From Acidothermus sp. (GTDB lineage Bacteria; Actinomycetota; Actinomycetes; Acidothermales; Acidothermaceae): 50,536 nucleotides of DNA. Made by a program: the position numbers and the translations under genes. Of this stretch, positions 8,742-18,763 are shown in pieces. The stretch is from contig JAIMAI010000014.1 in NCBI GenBank assembly GCA_023512015.1, forward strand, positions 1-50,536. Direction: 5' to 3'. The first letter of the stretch is position 1. The number at the start of each line of letters is the position of its first letter. Under the pieces are notes generated by a model. That model was not told the DNA's origin, made no database searches, and worked only from the letters and a program-made list of their open reading frames with translations.

Positions 8742-8933
8742 GCGTGGCTCCTCTCTTCGCGGCACGAGCCCGGGTTTCACACCGCTCGTTCACCGCGCCG
8801 GTCGTGGCTCCAGCCTACGGCCCTTCGGCTCGCGTCCGGTTTCCGCGCGCCGCCGGGTCGGCCGCTGCCTCCGCCGCGTTCTCGCCGGCACGCCCGCCGC
8901 ACCGCGGAGGCCGCACGGTACCGTGGAGGTCCC

Positions 8934-11900
8934 ATGAACAACCGCGCCGAGCTGCTCCGCCACGAGCTTGGACGCCGCCTCCTCGTGGCGGATGGCGCCA
9001 TGGGCACCATGCTCCAAGCCGCTCGCCTCACTCCAGCCGACTTCACGCTGGATGACCGCGGGTATCTCGAGGGCTGCAACGAAGTCCTCAACCTCACCCG
9101 GCCAGACGTCGTGGCCGCCGTCCACGAGGCGTATCTCGCCGCCGGGTGCGACGCGATCGAGACCAATACCTTCGGGGCAAACCTTGGGAACCTCGGCGAA
9201 TACGGGGTCACTGATTTGATCGGTGAGCTGGCTGAAGCCGGCGCCAGAATCGCCAGGGAGGTCGCCGACCGGTGGTCGACACCGACCGAGCCGCGCTTCG
9301 TCCTCGGATCCGTGGGGCCCGGGACGAAATTGCCCAGCCTCGGGCACGTCGAATTCGCCACGCTGCGCGACGCATACCAACGCCAAGTCGGCGGCCTGAT
9401 CGCCGGAGGCGTGGACGCCGTCCTCGTCGAAACCGTGCAAGACCTGCTCCAAGCAAAAGCTGCGATCATCGGGGCGAAGCGGGCACGCGCGGCCACGGGG
9501 ACCGACGTCCCGATCTTCGTCTCCGTGACGGTGGAGACGACCGGCACAATGCTCCTCGGCACCGAGATCGGCGCTGCGCTCACCGCGCTGGCCCCCCTCG
9601 GCGTCGACATGATCGGGCTGAACTGCGCCACCGGCCCGGCCGAGATGGGGGAGCATCTGCGCCACCTCGCGACGCACGCCGAACTCGCGATTTCCTGCAT
9701 GCCGAACGCGGGTTTGCCCGTTTTGGAGCAGGCCGGGGCGCGGTATCCGCTGACGCCCGCTGAATTGGTCGAGGCGCTGGACGAATTCGCCTCGCGTTTC
9801 GGGCTTGCCCTCGTCGGGGGTTGTTGCGGGACGACGCCGGACCACCTGCGCCTGGTGGCCGAACGTCTCGGCGGGCGCGGCGTTCCTCGACGGGATCCGC
9901 GGCCTGAACCGGCGGTTTCCTCGCTATACCAGGCGGTTTCACTTCGCCAGGAGACGTCGTTCCTGGCGGTGGGGGAGCGGACCAACGCCAACGGATCGAA
10001 GGCATTCCGGGAGGCTTTGCTCGCCGAACGCTACGAGGACTGCGTCGAGCTGGCCCGCAGCGCGGCTCGGGATGGCTCGCACCTGGTCGATGTCTGCGTA
10101 GATTACGTGGGGCGAGAGGGAACCCGAGACATGCGGGAACTTGCCCGCAGGCTCGCGACTGCGACCACGCTTCCGGTGATGCTCGATTCCACCGAGCCGG
10201 CGGTCATCGAAGCAGGCTTGGAATGTCTCGGTGGCCGCTGCGTGGTCAATTCCGTGAATTTCGAGGACGGCGAGGGCCCCGGCTCACGGTTCGCCCGCCT
10301 CATGCCGATTGTCAAGGAGCACGGCGCGGCAGTAGTAGCCCTCACCATCGACGAAACCGGGCAGGCAAGGACGGCAGAGCACAAGGTGGCCGTCGCCCGG
10401 CGTCTGATCGAAACCCTCACCGGCCGCTGGGGATTACGCGAAAGCGACATCCTCGTCGACTGCCTCACCTTCACCCTCGGCACCGGCCAGGAAGAGAGCC
10501 GGCGCGACGGCCTCGCGACCATCGAGGCGATCCGTGAATTGAAATCGCGTCACCCCGCGGTGGGAACCATCCTCGGGATTTCGAACATCTCCTTCGGGCT
10601 CTCTCCTCCGGCGCGGGTCGTGCTGAATTCGGTGTTTCTCGACGAATGCGTGCGGGCCGGCCTGGACGCCGCCATCGTGCACTCCTCAAAAATTCTTCCC
10701 ATTTCGCGGATTCCCGCGGAACAACGTGAAGTCGCACTCGACCTCATCTACGACCGGCGTCGGGAAGGCTACGACCCGCTCGCCCGGTTCCTCGAACTGT
10801 TCGCCGGCGTCTCCGCCGGGGAGACCACGCGGTCGCGTGCCGCCGAGCTCGCAGCGCTTCCACTGGAACAGCGGCTGCATCGACGCATCGTGGACGGCGA
10901 ACGCAACGGTCTTGAAACCGACCTCGACGAGGCGCTGAAGAGCTACCGGGCGCTGCAGGTTATCAACGACATCCTGCTGCCGGCCATGAAAGAAGTCGGT
11001 GACCTATTCGGTCGCGGCGCGATGCAACTGCCGTTCGTCTTGCAATCGGCGGAAGTGATGAAAGCCGCCGTCGCGTATCTCGAACCACACATGGAGAGAA
11101 CCGGGAAGGTCGGCAAAGGCACCATCGTGCTGGCCACCGTCAAGGGTGACGTCCACGACATCGGGAAGAACCTCGTCGACATCATCTTGTCGAACAATGG
11201 GTACCGCGTGGTGAATCTCGGGATCAAGCAGCCGATAGGGGCGATCCTCGACGCCGCTCAACAACACGACGCCGACGCGATCGGCATGTCCGGCTTGCTC
11301 GTGAAGTCGACCGTGGTGATGCGCGAGAACCTTCAGGAGATGATGGCCCGCGGCCTAGCCCACAAGTGGCCCGTGCTGCTCGGCGGCGCCGCCCTTACCC
11401 GGGCCTATGTGGAAGAAGACCTGGCCTCGGAATTCGACGGCGTCGTCCGCTATGCCCGCGACGCTTTCGAAGGGTTGCACTTGATGGACACCCTCATGGC
11501 CGTCAAGCGGGGAGAGCCGGGTGCGAGCCTGCCGCCTTTGCGCAAACGCCGGGTGGCGGCCACCCTTTCTCCCGAGAACGACGGCGCCCTCGGCCGCTCC
11601 GACGTCGCCACCGACGTGCCGGTCCCCACCCCTCCGTTCTTCGGGGACCGGGTGGTCAAGGGGATTCCGCTTGCCGACTACCTCGCTTATCTCGACGAAA
11701 AAGCCACCTTCGCGGGTCGCTGGGGACTGCGCGGGTCGTCGGGCGGTCCGAGTTACGCCGAACTCGTCGAGACGGAAGGTCGGCCGCGGCTGCGCAAATG
11801 GCTGGATCGCCTTCAGGCTGATCAGCTCCTCGAACCTGCCGTGGTCTACGGCTACTACCGCTGCGTGGCCGACGGCGATGCCCTCGTCGTCCTCGACGAA

Positions 11901-12413
11901 ACGGCGACTGAGGAGCGGTGCCGCTTCACCTTCCCGAGGCAGCGGCGCGGCCGCCATCTGTGTCTGGCGGATTTCTTCCGACCGCGGGAGTCGGGGGAGA
12001 CCGACGTCGTCGCTTTCCAACTGGTGACGATCGGCCCGAAGGTGAGCGAGTTCACCGCGCAACTCTTCGCCGAGAACGCGTACCGGGATTACCTCGAAGT
12101 CCACGGCCTTTCCGTTCAACTCGCCGAGGCCTTGGCCGAGTTCTGGCATCACCGGATTCGTGAGGAGCTCGGGATCGCCGGCGACGACAGTCCCGATCTG
12201 CGGGAGGTCCTCGACCACCAGGGATATCGCGGATCCCGTTACTCCTTCGGATATCCGGCCTGCCCGAACCTGGAGGACCGCACGAAACTGGTCGCCCTGC
12301 TGCGCCCGGAACGGATCGGCGTCCACCTATCGGAAGAATTCCAGCTCCACCCGGAGCAATCCACCGACGCCATCGTCGTCCACCACCCGGAAGCGAAGTA
12401 TTTCTCGGCATGA
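8934..12413 (+). CDS. metH: Cobalamin-dependent methionine synthase
   Basis: A 1,159-residue MetH that transfers the methyl group of 5-methyl-tetrahydrofolate to homocysteine. The domains run in order. The homocysteine barrel (about 1-325) has its zinc cysteines in LNCATGP and GGCCGTTPDH. The folate barrel (about 335-600) contains GERTNANGSK. The cobalamin cap and B12 domain (about 640-880) include GDVHDIGKN, whose His binds cobalt. The reactivation domain (about 930-1159) includes YSFGYPACPNLED. The ATG at 8934 is preceded by GGAGGT and by TACCGT at 8919-8924; a longer frame to 8619 runs over the divergent PAC2 start and is rejected. No cobalamin riboswitch is visible in the 192-bp gap. The stop overlaps the HAD gene. 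Confidence 0.97.
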   Translation: MNNRAELLRHELGRRLLVADGAMGTMLQAARLTPADFTLDDRGYLEGCNEVLNLTRPDVVAAVHEAYLAAGCDAIETNTFGANLGNLGEYGVTDLIGELAEAGARIAREVADRWSTPTEPRFVLGSVGPGTKLPSLGHVEFATLRDAYQRQVGGLIAGGVDAVLVETVQDLLQAKAAIIGAKRARAATGTDVPIFVSVTVETTGTMLLGTEIGAALTALAPLGVDMIGLNCATGPAEMGEHLRHLATHAELAISCMPNAGLPVLEQAGARYPLTPAELVEALDEFASRFGLALVGGCCGTTPDHLRLVAERLGGRGVPRRDPRPEPAVSSLYQAVSLRQETSFLAVGERTNANGSKAFREALLAERYEDCVELARSAARDGSHLVDVCVDYVGREGTRDMRELARRLATATTLPVMLDSTEPAVIEAGLECLGGRCVVNSVNFEDGEGPGSRFARLMPIVKEHGAAVVALTIDETGQARTAEHKVAVARRLIETLTGRWGLRESDILVDCLTFTLGTGQEESRRDGLATIEAIRELKSRHPAVGTILGISNISFGLSPPARVVLNSVFLDECVRAGLDAAIVHSSKILPISRIPAEQREVALDLIYDRRREGYDPLARFLELFAGVSAGETTRSRAAELAALPLEQRLHRRIVDGERNGLETDLDEALKSYRALQVINDILLPAMKEVGDLFGRGAMQLPFVLQSAEVMKAAVAYLEPHMERTGKVGKGTIVLATVKGDVHDIGKNLVDIILSNNGYRVVNLGIKQPIGAILDAAQQHDADAIGMSGLLVKSTVVMRENLQEMMARGLAHKWPVLLGGAALTRAYVEEDLASEFDGVVRYARDAFEGLHLMDTLMAVKRGEPGASLPPLRKRRVAATLSPENDGALGRSDVATDVPVPTPPFFGDRVVKGIPLADYLAYLDEKATFAGRWGLRGSSGGPSYAELVETEGRPRLRKWLDRLQADQLLEPAVVYGYYRCVADGDALVVLDETATEERCRFTFPRQRRGRHLCLADFFRPRESGETDVVAFQLVTIGPKVSEFTAQLFAENAYRDYLEVHGLSVQLAEALAEFWHHRIREELGIAGDDSPDLREVLDHQGYRGSRYSFGYPACPNLEDRTKLVALLRPERIGVHLSEEFQLHPEQSTDAIVVHHPEAKYFSA

Positions 12414-13087
12414 AAAACGCCGCTGCGACCCCACCGCCCTACGCCGTTCTTTTCGACATGGACGGCGTGCTCGTCGACACCGAACCGCTGTGGTTTGCCA
12501 CCGAGACCGAGCTGCTCGAAGAGCTCGGCGGGAGCTGGACCGCCGACGACCACGCGCTGTTGGTCGGGTCGGCACTCCAGGTGTCCTCGGCGTTCATCGC
12601 GAATCGCGCGGGCGCTCCGGTGCGCGCCGAAGACGTGGCAGCGGAGCTGGTCGAACGGATGGCCAAAACCCTGCGCGAACGAGCCGTGCTGCACGAAGGG
12701 GCGCGTCGTTTGCTCGGCGAGCTGGAGGCGGCGGCAATTCCGCGTGCCCTCGTCTCCTCGTCCCATCAGGTGCTCGTCGACGCCGTGCTGGATGCTCTTG
12801 CGCCGCTGCATTTCGACGTCGTCATCAGTGGTGATGCCGTCGAGCACAACAAGCCGCACCCCGAACCGTATCTGCGGGCCGCCACCGCCCTGGGGGTCGA
12901 CCCACGCTGGACGGTTGCTTTGGAGGATTCACCCGTCGGTGTCGAGGCAGCACAACGGGCGGGGTGCTGGGTGGTGGCGATCCCCAGCGTGGCACCGATC
13001 GACCCGGCCCCGCGCCGTGCCGTGGTCACTTCTCTCACGGAGGTGACCCTGGATTTCTTGCGCTCGCTTTTCTTTACCCGCGGCTGA
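12410..13087 (+). CDS. HAD-superfamily phosphatase (beta-phosphoglucomutase-like)
   Basis: A 225-residue HAD hydrolase of subfamily IA. Motif I is FDMDGVLVDTEPLW, with the nucleophile Asp and the general-acid Asp two residues later. Motif II is the Ser in LVSSSHQ, motif III the Lys in HNKPHPEPYL, and motif IV is in VALEDSPVGVEAAQRAG. The small alpha-helical cap sits between motifs I and II. The substrate, probably a phosphorylated sugar or similar metabolite, is not determinable. The ATG overlaps the metH stop (ATGA), so the two genes are translationally coupled, an arrangement common in actinobacteria. Confidence 0.9.
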   Translation: MKNAAATPPPYAVLFDMDGVLVDTEPLWFATETELLEELGGSWTADDHALLVGSALQVSSAFIANRAGAPVRAEDVAAELVERMAKTLRERAVLHEGARRLLGELEAAAIPRALVSSSHQVLVDAVLDALAPLHFDVVISGDAVEHNKPHPEPYLRAATALGVDPRWTVALEDSPVGVEAAQRAGCWVVAIPSVAPIDPAPRRAVVTSLTEVTLDFLRSLFFTRG

Positions 13088-13139
13088 CGCGGTTTTCCCG
13101 GCGGCTTCGGCGACGAACGGCCCGACCTGACCCCAGACG

Positions 13140-13160
13140 TGCCACCGTCATTCCGTGGCA
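13140..13160. terminator. Small inverted repeat between convergent genes
   Basis: TGCCAC (13140-13145) and GTGGCA (13155-13160) are perfectly complementary around a 9-nt loop, at the junction of the convergent HAD and ABC-permease genes. There is no T tract, so a terminator role is only suggested by position. Confidence 0.25.
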
Positions 13161-15694
13161 ATGGCGGTGAGCACCGGACGGCGTCCGGCTTGCCACGCGG
13201 GCCCCGCTGCGGCCAGCAGCCCCAGAATCGCCGCCACGAGAACGTAAACGGCGAGCTGACCGAACGGCACCACGAGATGGTCGATTTGGTTTCCGGAAGC
13301 ACCGACGAGCGCGAGCCCGATAAGTGACCCGAGGACCACGCCTACGAGGGCTCCGAAAACCGCGATGACCAATGCCTCCAGACGGACCATGCTGCGAACG
13401 TGCCGGCGCGTCATTCCAACGGCGCGCAACAAACCGATTTCCCGAATGCGTTCGTAGACCGACAATGCGAGCGTATTGGCGATTCCCAGCACGGCGATGA
13501 CCAGCGCGACACCGAGCAGCCCGGTGATGAGGCCCACGATTTGGTCGACCTGGGTAAGGATCGATTTCTTGTACTCCGCCTGGCTACGGACGTGGATTTG
13601 GGGGTAAGGCTGGAGGGCGCGGGCCAGTCCCGCGCTGACCTCCTCCTGGTGACCCGGGGCCGCTTCGACGTACACGATGACATCTCGCTGGACGGCGTAG
13701 TGCCGCTCGTAGGTCGACAACGAGACCAGGTATCCCGCACCCCCGTTGGCCAGCAGGGCGTTGTCTTCGTAGACGCCGCCTATCCGTAGCCGCTCCCGGG
13801 TCCGATCGGGGAATTCGACCTCGACGGTGCTGCCGGTCGTGAGTTTCGCCGCCTGCGCCCGAGAGCGGGAGACGAGGAGGGCTCCGTCGTCCAAGGTGGT
13901 GAGGGAACCGCTGGTCATCGTGAGCCCGACCACTGAGCCGATCGTGGGCGAAACGGCGGCGAGAAACTCGGTTTTGCCGTTCACCCGTGCTCGACCTACG
14001 CGGGTCTCGGCCACGGTCTCGACGCCCGGGAGGGTGGCCGCGCGGTGCGCGACGTCGGGGGAGAACCCGTCGAAACCCTCGCTTTGCAGTACGAAATCCG
14101 CGCCCAGATTCCGGTCCACCAGCGAAGCGATCGATGCCTTGGTCGAGGAGGTAAGGACCGCCAGCATCGACACCAGCGCTAGTCCAATCATCAACGCGCT
14201 TGCGGTCGCCGCCGTCCGCCTGGGATTACGGATCGCGTTGGAGCGGGCCAGTCGAGCGATCACCCCTCGCACGGCGACCAGCGGAGCGCCGAGAGCGTGG
14301 ATCACCGGCCTGCTCAGGACGGGGCTGGCGAGCCACATTCCCACGATGAGGGCGACTGCCCCGATCCCCACTCGTGCCGCGGCACCGCCACCTTTTGAGC
14401 CCGCGAGCCATCCGCCGACGGCGACCATGGCGCCGATTCCCAGCAGCGCCGCACCGACGATGGCCCGAATCCGCAGTGAACGCACGGGAAGGGCGACGAC
14501 GTCTCGGAGCGCCGCAACCGGGGGGATACGGGCGGCCCGCAAGGCGGGACCGAGCGCGGCGCTCACCGTGACGAGGATCCCCACGAGGTAACCGAGCAGC
14601 ACGGTCCGACCGTTCATCACCAGCGGCCCGCTCGGGAGCCCGACTCCCACGGCATGCAGCAGGCCCCGGACGCCGAACGCTACCACCGTGCCGAACGCGA
14701 TTCCGAGGGTCGCGGCCACGCCACCCACGGCGGCAGCTTCCCCAAGGACCGCAAGGGTGATCTGAGCTCTACTTGCTCCGACCGCCCGTAACAACGCAAG
14801 TTCCCGGGTGCGTTGCGCGACCAGCATCGTGAAGGTGTTGACGATGATGAAGAGTCCGACGAAGAGGGCCACGCCGGCGAAAATCGCTAGGAACGTATTG
14901 AAGAACCCGAGCGCTTTGCTGATCGCGGCGGTGTTCTCCTTCGTCACGGTTTTCGCGGTGACGGCTTCGACCCCCGCCGGCAGAACGGCCGAGATGCGGG
15001 CCGCCAGCTCATCCTGGGTGATACCCGGCTCGGCTTCGACATCTATTTCGTTGACGTAACCCGGCCGGCCCACCACGCGTTGCGCGGTGGCGGGGTCGAA
15101 AACGCTCAGCACCGCACCGGCCAGGTTGCTGCTCGCGCCCACCGTCACGATGCCGACCACCGTCGCGGCCATCGGGGCGCCTTCCGTCTGCACCGTGACT
15201 CGGTCGCCGAGTCCCAGGTGAAAGCGGTCCGCAGCGGCTTTGTCGATCGCCACCTCGCCCGGACCGCGCGGGCCGCGCCCCGCTACGAATCGCAGGCTGG
15301 AGAGGTTGGACGGCGTCCACGACGTCGCCAAAGTCGGCGGGCCCACCACCTTCGGCACCACCGCCCGGCCGTCGGCGGTCACCAGAGTCGCGAAACCGGT
15401 GACCGAACCAACCGCGTGAGCCACACCCGGTACCGCCTCGACCGTGGCGACGAGCGATTCGGGGATGGGTTGGCGGCTCGCCCCGAAATCCGAAGCTCCG
15501 AAGTCCGATTTCTCCCGCACCACCACGCTGAGGTTCTTGCTGGTTCTCCCGAGGAGCTCGTCGAAGGTAGCTTTCACGGTGTCGGTGAAGATTTGCGTTC
15601 CTACCAGAAACGCCACGCCGATCATCACGGCCAGAACGGTGAGCACCAATCGCACCTTGTGGGCGACGAGGTTGCGGATACTCGCGCGCAGCAT
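13148..15694 (-). CDS. FtsX/MacB-type ABC transporter permease
   Basis: An 848-residue inner-membrane permease of the FtsX-like family with two repeated modules. Each has a transmembrane segment, an extracellular MacB-type domain and three further transmembrane helices: one near residue 17-40, a cluster at about 255-420, a long external domain at about 480-700, and the last cluster at about 710-840. The start at ATG 15694 was chosen because it overlaps the stop of the ATPase gene (ATGA), while the longer frame runs back inside that gene. Together the two genes form a type VII-like ABC system whose substrate, a lipid, peptide or envelope signal, cannot be inferred. Confidence 0.92.
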   Translation of the reverse strand: MLRASIRNLVAHKVRLVLTVLAVMIGVAFLVGTQIFTDTVKATFDELLGRTSKNLSVVVREKSDFGASDFGASRQPIPESLVATVEAVPGVAHAVGSVTGFATLVTADGRAVVPKVVGPPTLATSWTPSNLSSLRFVAGRGPRGPGEVAIDKAAADRFHLGLGDRVTVQTEGAPMAATVVGIVTVGASSNLAGAVLSVFDPATAQRVVGRPGYVNEIDVEAEPGITQDELAARISAVLPAGVEAVTAKTVTKENTAAISKALGFFNTFLAIFAGVALFVGLFIIVNTFTMLVAQRTRELALLRAVGASRAQITLAVLGEAAAVGGVAATLGIAFGTVVAFGVRGLLHAVGVGLPSGPLVMNGRTVLLGYLVGILVTVSAALGPALRAARIPPVAALRDVVALPVRSLRIRAIVGAALLGIGAMVAVGGWLAGSKGGGAAARVGIGAVALIVGMWLASPVLSRPVIHALGAPLVAVRGVIARLARSNAIRNPRRTAATASALMIGLALVSMLAVLTSSTKASIASLVDRNLGADFVLQSEGFDGFSPDVAHRAATLPGVETVAETRVGRARVNGKTEFLAAVSPTIGSVVGLTMTSGSLTTLDDGALLVSRSRAQAAKLTTGSTVEVEFPDRTRERLRIGGVYEDNALLANGGAGYLVSLSTYERHYAVQRDVIVYVEAAPGHQEEVSAGLARALQPYPQIHVRSQAEYKKSILTQVDQIVGLITGLLGVALVIAVLGIANTLALSVYERIREIGLLRAVGMTRRHVRSMVRLEALVIAVFGALVGVVLGSLIGLALVGASGNQIDHLVVPFGQLAVYVLVAAILGLLAAAGPAWQAGRRPVLTAIATE

Positions 15695-16452
15695 CACTGC
15701 CCTGCCACGCCGGCCTCGAGGTCGGCCAGCCGCTCGAGAATCCCGGACCGCGTCGGAGCGAGCAGTTCGTCGACCACCCGGCCGTCGCGGAGGAACACCA
15801 CCCGATCGGCATAACTGGCAGCGGCCGGATCGTGGGTCACCATCACGATCGTCTGACCCAGTTCCTTGACGAACCACCGCAAGAGCCCGAGCACCTCGCT
15901 TCCGGAACGAGAGTCGAGGTTGCCGGTCGGTTCGTCGGCGAAGACCACCGCAGGTTTACCCGCCAGGGCCCGGGCGCAGGCCACACGCTGCTGCTGTCCT
16001 CCGGAGAGCTCGGCGGGTTTGTGGCCGAGCCGATCCCGCAGGTCGACCGCATCGATCAGGCTGTCGAGCCACGCTTTATCGGGTTTGCGTCGTGCGATAT
16101 CCAGTGGCAGGGTGATGTTCTCCCAAGCTGTGAGCGTCGGCACCAAATTGAAGGATTGGAAGACGAAACCGATCGCTTCGCGACGCAACCGGGTCAGGCC
16201 CGCGTCGTCCAAGCGGGTCACGTCGACGTCGCCGATGAAAACCTGACCGGAGCTCGGGGTGTCCAGGCCCGCCAAGCAATGCAAAAGGGTTGACTTCCCC
16301 GAACCCGAAGGCCCCATGATGGCGGTGAAATGCGCTTTGGGGAATTCGACGGTGACGTCGGAGAGCGCGTGCACCGCGGTCGAGCCGGAGCCGTAGATTT
16401 TCGTGAGATGGCGGGCCGAAGCGGCCAGCGACCCGTTGTGAGCGTCGTCCAC
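15694..16452 (-). CDS. ABC transporter ATP-binding protein (MacB/LolD type)
   Basis: A 252-residue ATPase with Walker A GPSGSGKST, Q-loop FVFQSFNLVPTLTAWENI, signature LSGGQQQRVACARAL, Walker B VVFADEPTGNLDSR and H-loop MVTHDPAAASYAD. The Q-loop and Walker B wording are typical of the MacB/LolD/FtsE branch that partners with FtsX-like permeases. The GTG start at 16452 follows a purine-rich GGGGAGG/GGAG region. It overlaps the downstream permease by one base. The 130-bp gap on its 5' side separates it from the RecB-like gene on the same strand. Confidence 0.93.
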   Translation of the reverse strand: MDDAHNGSLAASARHLTKIYGSGSTAVHALSDVTVEFPKAHFTAIMGPSGSGKSTLLHCLAGLDTPSSGQVFIGDVDVTRLDDAGLTRLRREAIGFVFQSFNLVPTLTAWENITLPLDIARRKPDKAWLDSLIDAVDLRDRLGHKPAELSGGQQQRVACARALAGKPAVVFADEPTGNLDSRSGSEVLGLLRWFVKELGQTIVMVTHDPAAASYADRVVFLRDGRVVDELLAPTRSGILERLADLEAGVAGQ

Positions 16453-16582
16453 TTCTCCGGTCCTCCCCTTCCAGACGGGCAGCCTCGAACGGCATCGTCG
16501 CGGTGGCTGTGTCGAGGTTCACCGTATCGAATCGCCGGCGCCGTCACGGGAGGCAGACGTCATGAGGGGACCGTGACGAATG

Positions 16583-17539
16583 TCAGTTCGTGGCTGTGGT
16601 GGTCGCCGGCCACGGCGGGGTCGAACCGCCGAACGCCGGACACAGCGCTTTGAAAGTGCACCAGTCACAGCAACGGCTCGGTCGCGGCGGAAAGAGCCCG
16701 GAGCGCAGCGCCCGATCGATGGCGGCCCACAACGCTCGAATCTTTCGTTCCGTGGCAAGCAGATCCGATTCGTCCGGGGAGTAGCGCAGGACTTGGCCGT
16801 CACCGAGGTACAGCAGTTGAAGGAGGGTCGGGATCACTCCACGTCGCCGCCACCACACCAGGGCGTAGAACTTCAGTTGGAAGAGGGCCTTTTCTTCGGC
16901 GAAATCCGGCGGAGCAGACCCGGTCTTGTAATCGACGATCCGAACGTGGCCGGTCGGCGCTATGTCGAGCCGATCCACGAACCCGCGCAGCCGAATTCCG
17001 TCGTCCAATTCGACTTCGATGAGGAATTCCCGCTCCGCCGGTTCGACGCACGCCGGATCCTCCAGCATGAAGTATTTCCGCAGTAGATCTTGCGCGCTGG
17101 ACAGCCAGGCATCGAAATCCCCGGCCGTCTCGTCGCCGAAAAGTGCCGCAAGATCCGGGCGGGCTTCCACCAGATCCCGCCATGCGGGGCCGAGCAGCTC
17201 GACGGCGGTCTCCACGGTGCGGCGCGCGGCCGGCAGATCGAAGAGACGCTCCAGGACGGCATGCACCAGCGTGCCGCGCACACTGATCGGATCCGGCGGC
17301 TCGGGAATGCGGTCGACGGTCCGGAGCCGGTACAGCAGCGGGCAGGTCATGAAGTCGGTCGCCCGCGACGGCGAGAGCACCCATCGCGGCCTCGCTCCCG
17401 CGACTCCGGTCGGAATTTCTGACTCCGCCCCGACGATCCCGGCGGAGGGAGGAGCACCGGGAGCTCGACTCTCGGCGGGGATCGTGTCGATGGCCTCCTT
17501 GCTCGGGGCAGTCTCCGGGGCGGTCGCGGGTGCGGTCAT
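16583..17539 (-). CDS. RecB-family PD-(D/E)XK exonuclease with Fe-S cluster motif
   Basis: A 318-residue nuclease of the RecB/Cas4/AddB-like superfamily. The first cysteine sits in DFMTCPLLYR, followed by a GTLVHAVLERL helix. The catalytic signature is an acidic residue in GFVDRLD and the D-X-K in VDYKTG, and the C-terminus carries CCDWCTFKALCPAF. This one-plus-three cysteine arrangement is the usual [4Fe-4S] ligand pattern. The first 60 residues are low-complexity and may be flexible. The ATG has a TAGTCT -10 ending 6 nt upstream. A RecB-like exonuclease next to a site-2 protease and trmI is a common actinobacterial arrangement upstream of the proteasome locus. Confidence 0.9.
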   Translation of the reverse strand: MTAPATAPETAPSKEAIDTIPAESRAPGAPPSAGIVGAESEIPTGVAGARPRWVLSPSRATDFMTCPLLYRLRTVDRIPEPPDPISVRGTLVHAVLERLFDLPAARRTVETAVELLGPAWRDLVEARPDLAALFGDETAGDFDAWLSSAQDLLRKYFMLEDPACVEPAEREFLIEVELDDGIRLRGFVDRLDIAPTGHVRIVDYKTGSAPPDFAEEKALFQLKFYALVWWRRRGVIPTLLQLLYLGDGQVLRYSPDESDLLATERKIRALWAAIDRALRSGLFPPRPSRCCDWCTFKALCPAFGGSTPPWPATTTATN

Positions 17540-17545
17540 GGCAGG

Positions 17546-17551
17546 AGACTA
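17546..17551 (-). promoter_or_regulatory. Leaderless-type -10 (TAGTCT) for RecB-like gene
   Basis: On the minus strand TAGTCT is followed by 6 nt and the ATG at 17539. Confidence 0.5.
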
Positions 17552-17602
17552 CGGGAGCCGACCGACAATTCTCGGTAATGCGTGCGCCGGCACCCGGACG
17601 CC

Positions 17603-17608
17603 TAGCAT
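17603..17608 (+). promoter_or_regulatory. Leaderless-type -10 (TAGCAT) for site-2 protease
   Basis: TAGCAT ends 6 nt before the GTG start at 17615. It faces away from the RecB-like promoter 52 bp away. Confidence 0.5.
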
Positions 17609-17614
17609 CGAGGT

Positions 17615-18754
17615 GTGACCTCTCCCGCTCCGCGAACCGGCGACGCGACGTCGTCCGGTAGCGGGCTGCGGCTCGGCTACTTCTTCGGCGCCCCGGTGAT
17701 CGTGGGCCCCAGTTGGCTGCTCTTCCTTGCCTGGATCACCTGGCAGTTCGCGCCGATCGTCGCCGACGCCGTGCCGGGGATCGGAGAGGGCCGTTACCTG
17801 GTCTCGGCGTCTTTCGGGGTTTTCCTCGGCTTGTCGGTCCTGGCGCACGAGCTCGCCCACGTCGCCGTCGCCCGGGTGGTCGGCGTCCCCACCGACCGGA
17901 TCGTGCTGACGGCGCTGGCCGGGCATTCGGCGCTGCGGCGTGAGCCCGGCCGCCCGCACCAGATGTTCGCCGTCGCGGTCTTCGGACCGCTCACCAACAT
18001 CGCCATCGCCGCCGCCGCGTGGGCGGCACACCGCGCGCTCCCACCCCACACCGTGGCTTCCGTCCTCGCCGCCGGGCTGGCGTGGACCAACGGCATCGTC
18101 GGTCTGTACAACCTCCTTCCCGGCCTTCCCCTGGACGGCGGTCAGATGCTGCGGTCGCTGATCTGGGCGATCACTCGCAAACCGCGACTCGGCGTCATCT
18201 GGGGGGCATGGTCGGGTCGGATCGTCGGGGGAGCCACCGCGTTCTTCGGCGCGTACCTGCTCACCCGGGACGACCCGCAGGCCCAACTCGACGGCCTCTG
18301 GGCAATGCTCATCGCGGCCATGCTGATCTTTTCTGCAGGGACGACGTTGCGGCTGCAGGCGTTGCGGGAACGCCTTCCGGCCCTGTCGGCCCGTACCCTT
18401 ACCCGCCAAGCGCTCTCGGTCACCGGCGATGTGCCACTCTCCGAAGCCGTCCGCCGCGCCCAGGAGGCCCGCGCCGGCGGACTCGTCGTGATCGACGGCT
18501 ACGGCCGTCCCACGGCGGTGGTGAGCGAAGCGGCCGTGGTGGCCACACCGGAGTCGCGTCGTCCGTGGATCAGCGTGAGCTCGGTCGCCCGCCAGATCTC
18601 ACCCGCCGATCTGCTGCCCGCCGACCTGCAGGGGGAAGCCCTGCTCGAACGCCTGCGCTCCACCCCCGCGTCGGAGTACGTGGTGGTCGGGCCGGACGGC
18701 GAAATCTACGGCGTCCTCGCGGCTGCCGACGTCGCGGCCGCGCTGCGGGCGTGA
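17615..18754 (+). CDS. Site-2 protease family (M50) membrane metalloprotease with CBS region
   Basis: A 379-residue intramembrane zinc protease. The HEXXH motif is in VLAHELAHVAVAR (residues about 70-82), and the third zinc ligand lies in LLPGLPLDGGQML (about 168-180), both in membrane segments. At least five hydrophobic helices can be counted in the first 255 residues. The C-terminal 110 residues resemble a CBS pair that might sense nucleotides. The substrate is unknown; members of this group often cut anti-sigma factors. It begins 75 bp from the divergent RecB-like gene and ends 22 bp before trmI. Confidence 0.9.
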   Translation: MTSPAPRTGDATSSGSGLRLGYFFGAPVIVGPSWLLFLAWITWQFAPIVADAVPGIGEGRYLVSASFGVFLGLSVLAHELAHVAVARVVGVPTDRIVLTALAGHSALRREPGRPHQMFAVAVFGPLTNIAIAAAAWAAHRALPPHTVASVLAAGLAWTNGIVGLYNLLPGLPLDGGQMLRSLIWAITRKPRLGVIWGAWSGRIVGGATAFFGAYLLTRDDPQAQLDGLWAMLIAAMLIFSAGTTLRLQALRERLPALSARTLTRQALSVTGDVPLSEAVRRAQEARAGGLVVIDGYGRPTAVVSEAAVVATPESRRPWISVSSVARQISPADLLPADLQGEALLERLRSTPASEYVVVGPDGEIYGVLAAADVAAALRA

Positions 18755-18763
18755 CCCGCCCGG

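Noticed and set aside
8619-8933. Upstream extension of metH by 105 codons
   Set aside because: It overlaps the PAC2 coding start and promoter. The ATG at 8934 has a ribosome site and a MetH-like N-terminus.
8742-8933. Possible cobalamin riboswitch before metH
   Set aside because: No B12-box-like conserved core was found, and the gap also serves the divergent PAC2 gene.
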